From positions 1 through 5,275 of the forward strand of contig CAMWRL010000128.1 in the NCBI GenBank assembly GCA_947176685.1: a DNA stretch of 5,275 nt, given 5' to 3'. The notes under the pieces were generated by a model. The model was not told the DNA's origin and made no database searches. It saw only the letters and a program-made list of their open reading frames with translations. Origin of the DNA: an uncultured Ruminococcus sp. GTDB lineage: Bacteria > Bacillota > Clostridia > Oscillospirales > Ruminococcaceae. The translations under genes were made by a program, and so were the position numbers. This document shows positions 1 through 5,275 of the stretch, one piece after another (position 1 is the first letter of the stretch; each line of letters opens with the position of its first letter).

Positions 1-35
1 CCCCCCCCCCCACACCCCCCCCTTTTTTTTTTTTT
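1..35. other. Non-genomic poly-C / poly-T run at contig end (sequencing artefact)
   Basis: Bases 1-22 are C except for A at 12 and 14, and bases 23-35 are all T. Read on the opposite strand this is poly-A followed by poly-G directly after a complete P5 adapter. That is what a two-colour Illumina instrument reports when a read runs off the end of a short library molecule. I infer this is read-through signal and not organism DNA. It holds no gene. Confidence 0.93.
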
Positions 36-105
36 AATGATAGGGCGACCACCGAGATCTAGACCTATTAAGTCGTCGGGAGCGGCTGATGTGTTTAAGA
101 GACAG
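36..105 (+). other. Illumina Nextera P5 adapter with i5 index and transposon mosaic end (contamination)
   Basis: The 70 bases match the Nextera P5 side in order and in exact length. Bases 36-64 are the 29-base P5 flow-cell sequence, 65-72 are an 8-base index (CTATTAAG, which I recall as Nextera XT index S518), and 73-105 are the 33-base read-1/mosaic-end sequence finishing in AAGAGACAG. I count six substitutions against the standard sequence (positions 43, 62, 80, 85, 87, 95), all transversions and no indels, as expected of a low-quality read tail. Genomic sequence should start at 106, the tagmentation point. This stretch should be trimmed, and any ORF running through it is meaningless. Confidence 0.97.
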
Positions 106-1043
106 CTCCGGAAGAGTACTGGGGAAATCTTTCAAAAATACAGTACCATATGGACGAACCACTTGCTGACCCGTCAGCGGTTGCGCTGTACTTTGTGTGC
201 AATATAGCTTCCGAAAAACTAAAGGTTGTTTTGTCGGGAGAGGGCGCAGACGAAATATTCGGCGGTTACAACGTATACAGTGACCCCGACGGTACTTTAT
301 ATGACAAACTGCCCCGTTCAGTAAAAAGAACCGTTGCGGATATTGCGGAAAAACTTCCGGCAAAGAGGGGAGTTAATTTCTTTGTGCGCAAGGGCAGGGA
401 CGTTGAAGAACGTTTTATAGGCAACGCCTATATGTTCAAGCCGGACGAAAGAAAGAAACTTCTTAAAATAAAAACCAATGCTCCCGAACCGTCAGAAATA
501 ACCTCAAAATTTTACAAGCGTGTAAAGGGTAAGGACGATGTTACAAAAATGCAGTACCTTGACCTGCATATGTGGATGGCAGGAGATATACTTCTGAAAG
601 CTGACAAGATGAGTATGGCTAATTCCCTTGAACTGCGTGTGCCTTTCCTTGATAAAGAAGTTATGGGACTGGCAGAAAAAATCCCCACACGATACAGGGT
701 TACTCACGACAAGGGTACTGACGAAACAAAATACATCACCAAATATGCAATGAGGCTTGCAGCTAAAAAAGACACTCCGCCTCAGACTGCGGACACCGCC
801 GCTAAAAAGAAACTTGGTTTCCCTGTACCGATACGTGTGTGGCTGAAAGAAGACAAATATTATAATATTGTTAAAAGTGCTTTTGAAAGTGCAGATTCTG
901 AAAAATTTTTCAACAGGGAATTTATTATGCAGCTTCTCAACGACCACAAGGACGGCAAGTCCGACAACAGCCGCAAAATCTGGACAGTGTTTATATTCCT
1001 TGTGTGGTATGACGTTTATTTCAACAAAAACGGAGAATATTAA
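106..1043 (+). CDS. asnB: Asparagine synthetase (glutamine-hydrolysing), 5'-truncated by contig end
   Basis: This is the C-terminal half of a class-B asparagine synthetase, a cytosolic enzyme that adenylates aspartate with ATP and amidates it with ammonia from glutamine. About 311 residues are present; family members usually have roughly 500-630. The N-terminal glutaminase domain and the first part of the synthetase domain, with its SGGVDS pyrophosphate loop, are missing. Visible motifs are EEYWGNLSKIQYHMDEPLAD at 111-170, the SGEGADEIFGGY loop at 234-269, LLKADKMSMANSLELRVPFL at 591-650, and KKLGFPVPIRVWL at 807-845. The ATG at 150 is not the start: the frame stays open and conserved upstream to 106, where adapter sequence begins. 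The break is therefore an assembly end and says nothing about the gene being broken. pyrB follows after 24 bases, so the two are probably co-transcribed. Partial codon at 106-107; stop TAA at 1041-1043. Confidence 0.95.
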
Positions 1044-1053
1044 AATACAAATC

Positions 1054-1058
1054 GGAGG
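1054..1058 (+). promoter_or_regulatory. Ribosome binding site of pyrB
   Basis: GGAGG lies 9 bases upstream of the ATG at 1068, in the 24-base gap after asnB. It fixes the pyrB start. The gap leaves no room for a separate promoter or a leader attenuator, so pyrB is likely translated from the asnB transcript. Confidence 0.85.
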
Positions 1059-1067
1059 TAAAAAAAT

Positions 1068-2141
1068 ATGTTTCAACATCTTATCGACCTGAGCGACTAT
1101 CCTGTTTCGTGGTGGAAAAAGGTTATTGAACTCGGTGAAAAAATCAAGGAAAATCCGAAAGACTTCGCACACGAATGTGACGGAAAAATTATGGCTACAC
1201 TTTTCTATGAGCCGTCAACACGCACGCAGATGTCTTTCCAGACTGCTATGATACGTCTTGGCGGTCAGATAATAGGTTTTGACAATCCGGCTAATTCGTC
1301 CGTCTCAAAGGGCGAGACTATCAAGGACACTACCAAAATCGTAAGCAGTTATGCGGACGTTCTTGTAATACGTCACCCCGTTGCCGGTGCCGCAAAAGCC
1401 GCCGCACTTACTGCTGAATGCTCTGTTATAAACGCCGGAGACGGCGGACATCTTCACCCGACACAGACCCTTACAGACCTGCTCACCCTCAAAATTGAAA
1501 AGAAAAAGCTTTCCGGACTGACAATCGGTATGTGCGGAGACTTAATAAACGGTCGTACTGTACATTCACTCTGCAAAGCCCTCAGTATGTTTGAAAACAA
1601 TAAGTTTATATTTATTTCCACGCCGGAGCTTCGTATGCCGGCATACATAAAGGACATTATCAAGGCTAACGGCAGTACGTTTGAAGAAGTGGACACCCTT
1701 GAGGAAGCTATCGGTAAACTGGACGTTTTATATATGACGAGAATCCAGCAGGAGAGATTCGCAAGCGAAGAAGAATATCTTGCACAGAAAAACACATATG
1801 TACTTGACCACAGGAAAATGCTTCTTGCAAAGAAAGATATGATTGTACTGCACCCTCTGCCGAGAGTTGACGAAATAACAGTTGACGTTGATGACGATGA
1901 CAGGGCTATGTATTTTACGCAGGCTAAATATGGAGTTTTTGTACGTATGGCATTGATACTTACTATGTTGAGCGAAGACAAGTCCACACAGCTTTTGAAA
2001 GGCAAGGTTTACAACGCCGTAAAGTGTGACAATCCACGCTGTATCACAAACCACGAACATTATCTCCCTAAGAGTTTCCGTTCAGGCGGCGGCGAAACGC
2101 TTCTTGAATGCGAGTTCTGCGACGAGAGAAAACTTATATAA
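1068..2141 (+). CDS. pyrB: Aspartate carbamoyltransferase catalytic chain with fused C-terminal PyrI-type zinc domain
   Basis: This enzyme condenses carbamoyl phosphate with aspartate to give N-carbamoyl-aspartate, the committed step of pyrimidine synthesis in the cytosol. The 357-residue protein is longer than a plain catalytic chain of about 305-310. Active-site motifs are intact: FYEPSTRT (46-53) for carbamoyl phosphate, SKGE (80-83) with the lysine supplied to the neighbouring subunit, RHP (102-104), HPTQTLTD (130-137), GRTVHSL (162-168), TRIQQER (224-230) for aspartate, and LHPLPRVDEI (261-270). After a short linker (about 303-312) comes a segment like the zinc domain of the regulatory chain PyrI, with CDNPRC (320-325) and CEFC (348-351), a C-x4-C-x22-C-x2-C pattern close to that of E. 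coli PyrI. The PyrI nucleotide-binding domain is absent. I infer a trimer-forming catalytic chain with a built-in structural zinc site and no classical CTP/ATP control. It follows asnB, another aspartate user, and ends at a strong terminator. Confidence 0.96.
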   Translation: MFQHLIDLSDYPVSWWKKVIELGEKIKENPKDFAHECDGKIMATLFYEPSTRTQMSFQTAMIRLGGQIIGFDNPANSSVSKGETIKDTTKIVSSYADVLVIRHPVAGAAKAAALTAECSVINAGDGGHLHPTQTLTDLLTLKIEKKKLSGLTIGMCGDLINGRTVHSLCKALSMFENNKFIFISTPELRMPAYIKDIIKANGSTFEEVDTLEEAIGKLDVLYMTRIQQERFASEEEYLAQKNTYVLDHRKMLLAKKDMIVLHPLPRVDEITVDVDDDDRAMYFTQAKYGVFVRMALILTMLSEDKSTQLLKGKVYNAVKCDNPRCITNHEHYLPKSFRSGGGETLLECEFCDERKLI

Positions 2142-2142
2142 C

Positions 2143-2182
2143 AAAAAAACCTGCTCCAGTCAAATACGGGAGCAGGTTTTTT
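2143..2182. terminator. Bidirectional Rho-independent terminator between pyrB and the converging methyltransferase gene
   Basis: A perfect 8-bp stem pairs CCTGCTCC (2150-2157) with GGAGCAGG (2169-2176) around an 11-base loop. It is flanked by seven A (2143-2149) and six T (2177-2182). The A and T tracts give a U-run on either strand, so the hairpin can stop pyrB transcription from the left and the 2199-3266 gene from the right. It sits one base after the pyrB stop and 16 bases beyond the stop of the minus-strand gene. Confidence 0.93.
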
Positions 2183-2198
2183 ACTTGTATATACATTT

Positions 2199-3266
2199 TC
2201 AGAGAGAAGCATATAAATTTGTCTCCCACGCCGGAATGTACAACTGATGTCTTATATACAGCTTGTACTGCGGATTAAGCGTCATAATAAGCAGGGGAAT
2301 TTCAAAAATATCCTCGTTCCTGTGGTAAAGGGCTATCATAAGTTTCGGAGCGTCGTGGGAAATAGTCAGTGCAGACCCCCATATGGCTTCACGTTCAAAG
2401 CCCTCAACGTCCATTTTGATTATGGTAGCCGGACGATTTCCGTTTACGATACTGTCAACCGCCCTTGCCGTAACCATAGTAGTTGAGTTTGCGGAAATAG
2501 CTGACTGTCTGCCGGCTTTTGATGCAAACGGCAATTCGCAGTCCGTACTCCAAGCGGCGGCGTTATATGTGAAGACGTTCGGCATACCGTCGGTATATTT
2601 AACAAGTTTCTTGTAATTTTTCCTGTCGGGTTCAACGGCATAGATTTCGGCATATTTGCCCCTTGTGAACTCCAGCAGTTCCCGTATGGTATCGCCGTTG
2701 TAAGCTCCCAAATCAACATACACTTCGTTGAGACTTGGTTTTATTATCTTCCTGTAAATCTCTGATTTGGACGTTGTGACTGCGGACAGATACTCAATTT
2801 TTCCGCTTATCTTGAAGTTTATTATATTGGCATAGACCTTGCGTGAATAGTCGTCCGCCAGACTGTCATAAACTTTCTGGATTTTTTCGGCGTTGTCCTG
2901 ACAGTATTCATAAGTGAAAAGACCTTTTCCGACAACAGGCACATCCGGAACATACAGCGTATGTCTCGAAGCTATATTGTGGATTTTGTCAACGATTTCC
3001 TGATAGCCTGCCGCAAATGCCAGTACCACTACAAAGTCGTCAACCATTGATTCGATTTCGGACAATTTATGGACTTTGAATCCCTCAAAAAAGTGACCTC
3101 TTACAAATTCGTCACTTGCGAAAATTCCCGAAACTGTAATATTGCGTTCTCTGAAAACAGCCATTATCTTCAAAGCACCGTCACCCATTCCGTAAATGAA
3201 TATGGGTCTTTTTTCTGCTGAAAGTCTGTCCCAGCACGATTGTTTTTCCGTAATAAAGGAGAGCAT
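2199..3266 (-). CDS. FkbM family SAM-dependent methyltransferase with N-terminal Rossmann-like domain
   Basis: The 355-residue protein has two parts. Residues about 175-355 form an FkbM-type methyltransferase. The SAM-binding motif is YVDLGAYNGDTI (183-194), followed by the acidic loop VEPD (211-214), the aspartate of AVDSI (269-273), the family hallmark IIKMDVEGFEREAI (282-295) and the C-terminal ALYHRNEDIFEIP (312-324). Residues about 20-110 look like a separate nucleotide- or sugar-binding Rossmann-type fold, with the loop IFIYGMGDGALKI (22-34) and a later VVVLAFAAGYQEI (79-91). There is no signal peptide or membrane helix, so it is probably cytosolic. FkbM enzymes generally methylate hydroxyl groups of sugars, polyketides or other small molecules; the substrate here cannot be told. 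The start at 3266 is supported by GGGGTGA at 3271-3277. The PH-domain gene lies 18 bases upstream on the same strand, so they form a two-gene operon. No glycan-synthesis genes are in view. Confidence 0.9.
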   Translation of the reverse strand: MLSFITEKQSCWDRLSAEKRPIFIYGMGDGALKIMAVFRERNITVSGIFASDEFVRGHFFEGFKVHKLSEIESMVDDFVVVLAFAAGYQEIVDKIHNIASRHTLYVPDVPVVGKGLFTYEYCQDNAEKIQKVYDSLADDYSRKVYANIINFKISGKIEYLSAVTTSKSEIYRKIIKPSLNEVYVDLGAYNGDTIRELLEFTRGKYAEIYAVEPDRKNYKKLVKYTDGMPNVFTYNAAAWSTDCELPFASKAGRQSAISANSTTMVTARAVDSIVNGNRPATIIKMDVEGFEREAIWGSALTISHDAPKLMIALYHRNEDIFEIPLLIMTLNPQYKLYIRHQLYIPAWETNLYASL

Positions 3267-3270
3267 ATCT

Positions 3271-3277
3271 TCACCCC
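3271..3277 (-). promoter_or_regulatory. Ribosome binding site of the FkbM methyltransferase gene
   Basis: On the minus strand GGGGTGA lies just upstream of the ATG at 3266-3264, with 7 bases between the GGGG core and the ATG. It falls in the 18-base gap after the upstream PH-domain gene. An ATG overlapping its upstream end (3279-3277) is out of frame with the methyltransferase. Confidence 0.7.
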
Positions 3278-3284
3278 ATAAAAT

Positions 3285-3677
3285 TTAATAATTATTGTTG
3301 CTGTCGTGACCGTCACATATATTCATAAGGTCACGCCCACGTATTCCGTACTTGTCACGGACGGCATTAAGATGTTCGTCTATCATATCCGAAACCTTAC
3401 GTGCATTTTTAATACTCCTGATTTCCTTGACCGGTGTATCACGGTCTTTGCTGTAAATTATGATAGTACCGCACCCGATAAGTCTTTGTCCGAATGAAAA
3501 AGTCATTTTCTTGTCGTCTATCTTGTAAAGTTCCATTTCGTCCTCAACGATACTGAAAAAGCCCTTGCGTGTAATAAGCTTTGTTTCGGTCAGAAAGTAT
3601 CGTGTAAATGACCAGGGCAGTCCTAAAAAAGTACGTTTTTTGTCAGTCCATACATAAGGTATATCACTTTTTTTCAT
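3285..3677 (-). CDS. Small bacterial PH-domain (bPH_2 / DUF304-like) protein
   Basis: This 130-residue soluble protein matches, by pattern, the short bacterial pleckstrin-homology-like family. Positions from the ATG at 3677: WTDKKRTFLGLPWSFTRYFL (10-29), then LITRKGFFSIVEDEMELYKI (34-53), the core SFGQRLIGCGTIIIYSKDRD (61-80), IRSIKNARKV (86-95) and a C-terminal amphipathic helix. No membrane segment or signal peptide is visible. The cellular role of stand-alone members is not established and I assign none. The start is uncertain. An in-frame GTG at 3689 would add four residues, but AAGGA (3697-3693) is only 3 bases from it and 15 from the ATG, so neither spacing is ideal; a GGTG (3690-3687) sits 9 bases from the ATG. 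It is the first gene of the minus-strand operon. Confidence 0.85.
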   Translation of the reverse strand: MKKSDIPYVWTDKKRTFLGLPWSFTRYFLTETKLITRKGFFSIVEDEMELYKIDDKKMTFSFGQRLIGCGTIIIYSKDRDTPVKEIRSIKNARKVSDMIDEHLNAVRDKYGIRGRDLMNICDGHDSNNNY

Positions 3678-3718
3678 AGTCTGTAACACCAGTCCTTATT
3701 GTAAAGTATCTTCTTATT

Positions 3719-3747
3719 ATTTTACCACAAAATAATGCATTAGTCAA
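3719..3747 (-). promoter_or_regulatory. SigA-type promoter for the PH-domain / FkbM operon
   Basis: On the minus strand a -35 box TTGACT (3747-3742, five of six to consensus) and a -10 box TAAAAT (3724-3719, five of six) are separated by exactly 17 bases. Transcription would start near 3712, giving a leader of roughly 22-35 bases to the GTG or ATG start. No other candidate is needed for the downstream gene, which lies only 18 bases after the first. Confidence 0.75.
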
Positions 3748-3798
3748 CCGGAAACTTCAATAAAATATATAAAATTGTTTTTTCACAATGACAAAAGC

Positions 3799-3827
3799 TT
3801 GAATTTACGGAAAACAGGGAGTATAAT
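3799..3827 (+). promoter_or_regulatory. SigA-type promoter for the MATE transporter
   Basis: A -35 box TTGAAT (3799-3804, four of six to consensus) and a perfect -10 box TATAAT (3822-3827) are 17 bases apart. Transcription would start near 3834, about 31 bases before the ATG at 3865. The ATG at 3775 lies upstream of this promoter, which argues against it as the translation start. The divergent minus-strand promoter is about 50 bases away. Confidence 0.8.
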
Positions 3828-3850
3828 AGTATATAGAATAGAATATGAAA

Positions 3851-3855
3851 AGAGG
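3851..3855 (+). promoter_or_regulatory. Ribosome binding site deciding the MATE transporter start
   Basis: AGAGG lies 9 bases before the ATG at 3865. It selects that start over the in-frame ATG at 3775, which would add 30 residues (rich in charged residues, no family motif) encoded by the promoter region. Confidence 0.75.
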
Positions 3856-3864
3856 TTTTTTATT

Positions 3865-5253
3865 ATGGGGAAAAAAGACGAAAACCCTTTACAGTATGAA
3901 TCCGTGTTCCGGCTGATGATTAAGTTCGGAGTACCAAGTATTCTGGGTATGCTTGTTTCGTCACTGTACAACATTGTTGACCAGCTGTTTATCGGGCGTG
4001 CTGTCGGTATTGACGGCAATACTGCAACCAATGTTGCGTTTCCGTTTACAACGGTCTGTACGGCTCTTGCGTTGCTTTTCGGAATCGGCGGTGCTTCGTG
4101 CTTCAACCTGACTATGGGTAGGGGAGACAAGAAACAAGCAAGTTACTTTGCCGGAAACTCTTTCACACTCCTTGCACTTAGCGGTATTGTTTTAGGAGCG
4201 CTGACTTTGATTTTCCTGAATCCGCTGCTGAAGCTTTTCGGTACACCGCCGGCAGTAATGCCGCTTGCAAGCGAATATGTAAGAATAACAGCAATAGGTT
4301 TTCCGTTTCTGGTATTCACAACGGGCGGCGGTCATCTTGTAAGAGCTGACGGCAGTCCTAAAACGGCTATGATCTGCAACGTAGTGGGAGCAGTTGTAAA
4401 TACTATTCTTGACGCATTGTTTGTAATGCATTTCCGCTGGGGAATGGCAGGTGCGGCGTGGGCTACCGTTATCGGACAAGTTGTATCATCTGTAATTGTT
4501 TTCAGATACGCAATGAATTATAAAACAGTTCCTCTTACAAAAGAACATATCCGCATAAAAGGTTTTATCAGCAAGCGTGTGGCTTCAATCGGAATGGCAT
4601 CATTCTTTAACCAGATTGCCATAGGCATAGTTCAGGTAGTACTTAATAATTCACTGAAACATTATGGCGAAATGTCCAAATACGGCGATTCAGTACCGAT
4701 AGCCTGCTGTGGTATCGTAATGAAAGTAAATATGATAGTGTTTGCGATAGTGATAGGACTTGCGCAAGGCACTCAGCCTATCGAAAGCTTCAACTATGGT
4801 GCGAAACAATATGACCGTGTTCGCAAGGCTTACAGACTTGCAGTAACCGCCGGAGCAGGAGTTTCAATTGTTGCGTTTGTACTGTTTCACCTGTTCCCAA
4901 GAGAGATACTCTCACTTTTCGGAAGCGGCGACGATACAAATTACGCAACATATTACGAACTGGGCGAAAAGTTCTTTAAAATATTCCTGTTTTTTACGTG
5001 GCTCAACTGTCTTCAGCCGATAACGTCCACTTTCTTTACATCTATCGGCAAGCCGATAAAAGGCGTTTTCCTTTCACTTACGAGACAGATAATTTTCTTT
5101 ATACCATTTCTGCTTATATTACCACACTATTTTCAGATTGACGGAATAATTTACACAGGACCTACAGCAGACTTTCTTTCGGCAATAGTCGCAATATCTA
5201 TGGCGGTGTATGAGTTCCGGAATATCCGCCGTCTTGAATCAGAGGGCAAATAA
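3865..5253 (+). CDS. MATE family multidrug/organic-compound efflux transporter
   Basis: This is a 462-residue inner-membrane antiporter of the multidrug and toxic compound extrusion family, the usual length, with hydrophobic segments consistent with 12 helices in two homologous halves. MATE proteins export organic cations and other compounds in exchange for Na+ or H+. Family signatures in order: GVPSILGMLVSSLYNIVDQL (22-41) with the conserved helix-1 Asp39, FGIGGASCFNLTMGRGD (72-88), LVRADGSPKTAM (158-169), GAVVNTILDALFV (175-187), WGMAGAAWATVIGQ (192-205), GLAQGTQPIESFNYGAKQYD (298-317), TSIGKPIKGVFLSLTRQIIF (392-411) and IDGIIYTGPTADFLSA (425-440). The hydrophilic tail is short and positively charged. 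It has its own promoter and diverges from the PH-domain operon, so it is probably a single-gene unit unless something follows beyond the window. The substrate cannot be told from sequence; it resembles clostridial members annotated as MATE or MepA-like. Confidence 0.95.
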   Translation: MGKKDENPLQYESVFRLMIKFGVPSILGMLVSSLYNIVDQLFIGRAVGIDGNTATNVAFPFTTVCTALALLFGIGGASCFNLTMGRGDKKQASYFAGNSFTLLALSGIVLGALTLIFLNPLLKLFGTPPAVMPLASEYVRITAIGFPFLVFTTGGGHLVRADGSPKTAMICNVVGAVVNTILDALFVMHFRWGMAGAAWATVIGQVVSSVIVFRYAMNYKTVPLTKEHIRIKGFISKRVASIGMASFFNQIAIGIVQVVLNNSLKHYGEMSKYGDSVPIACCGIVMKVNMIVFAIVIGLAQGTQPIESFNYGAKQYDRVRKAYRLAVTAGAGVSIVAFVLFHLFPREILSLFGSGDDTNYATYYELGEKFFKIFLFFTWLNCLQPITSTFFTSIGKPIKGVFLSLTRQIIFFIPFLLILPHYFQIDGIIYTGPTADFLSAIVAISMAVYEFRNIRRLESEGK

Positions 5254-5275
5254 TATAAAAAATTCCCGTTAAGAG

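Noticed and set aside
1..35. Homopolymer run considered as a telomere-like or simple-sequence repeat
   Set aside because: It is directly followed by a complete Illumina P5 adapter, which explains it as instrument read-through.
34..363. Minus-strand open frame of 109 codons at the contig start
   Set aside because: It runs into the sequencing adapter and is antisense to asnB, so it cannot be a real gene.
504..1172. Long minus-strand open frame (222 codons) opposite asnB and the start of pyrB
   Set aside because: It lies antisense to two clearly recognised genes, shows no family motif, and its translation is rich in Phe, Cys and His as expected of a shadow frame.
1454..2005. Minus-strand open frame of 183 codons within pyrB
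   Set aside because: It is a low-complexity, Ser-rich shadow of pyrB without a ribosome site or recognisable domain.
3775..3864. In-frame upstream ATG giving the MATE transporter a 30-residue extension
   Set aside because: The segment contains a well-formed promoter (TTGAAT-17-TATAAT) and the true ribosome site. The extension has no family similarity, and MATE proteins normally begin a short distance before helix 1, as from the ATG at 3865.
5254..5275. A-rich stretch then TTCCCGTTAAGAG after the MATE stop, possibly the left arm of a terminator
   Set aside because: The layout resembles the A-tract side of the pyrB terminator, but the window ends before any pairing arm, so a hairpin cannot be shown.

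Overview
The window looks like the left end of an assembled contig from a low-to-moderate GC Firmicute, most likely a gut or rumen Ruminococcus-like clostridium. That placement is inferred from AT-leaning codon use, strong AGGAGG-type ribosome sites, an A-tract/T-tract terminator, and protein families of clostridial flavour. No rRNA, tRNA or other marker gene is present to fix it.

Bases 1-105 are not genomic. They are a poly-C/poly-T run followed by a 70-base Illumina Nextera P5 adapter with its i5 index, a read-through artefact carried into the assembly. Genomic sequence begins at about 106, inside a truncated asparagine synthetase gene (asnB, 106-1043, +). After 24 bases comes pyrB (1068-2141, +), an aspartate carbamoyltransferase whose C-terminus carries a PyrI-type four-cysteine zinc domain but no PyrI nucleotide-binding domain. 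Both enzymes consume aspartate and they are probably co-transcribed. A near-perfect hairpin with A- and T-tracts on both sides (2143-2182) closes this operon and also ends the converging minus-strand transcript.

That minus-strand transcript starts at a good sigma-70/SigA promoter (3742-3747 / 3719-3724). It carries a small bacterial PH-domain protein (3285-3677) and then an FkbM-type SAM methyltransferase with an extra N-terminal Rossmann-like domain (2199-3266). Diverging from the same intergenic region, a second well-spaced promoter (3799-3827) drives a MATE-family efflux transporter (3865-5253, +). The window ends 22 bases after its stop codon.

I see no mobile element, CRISPR array, RNA gene or defence system. 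The gene content is mostly ordinary housekeeping and accessory metabolism. The two points most worth a second look are the catalytic-plus-zinc-domain architecture of PyrB and the adapter contamination, which also explains the broken asnB.
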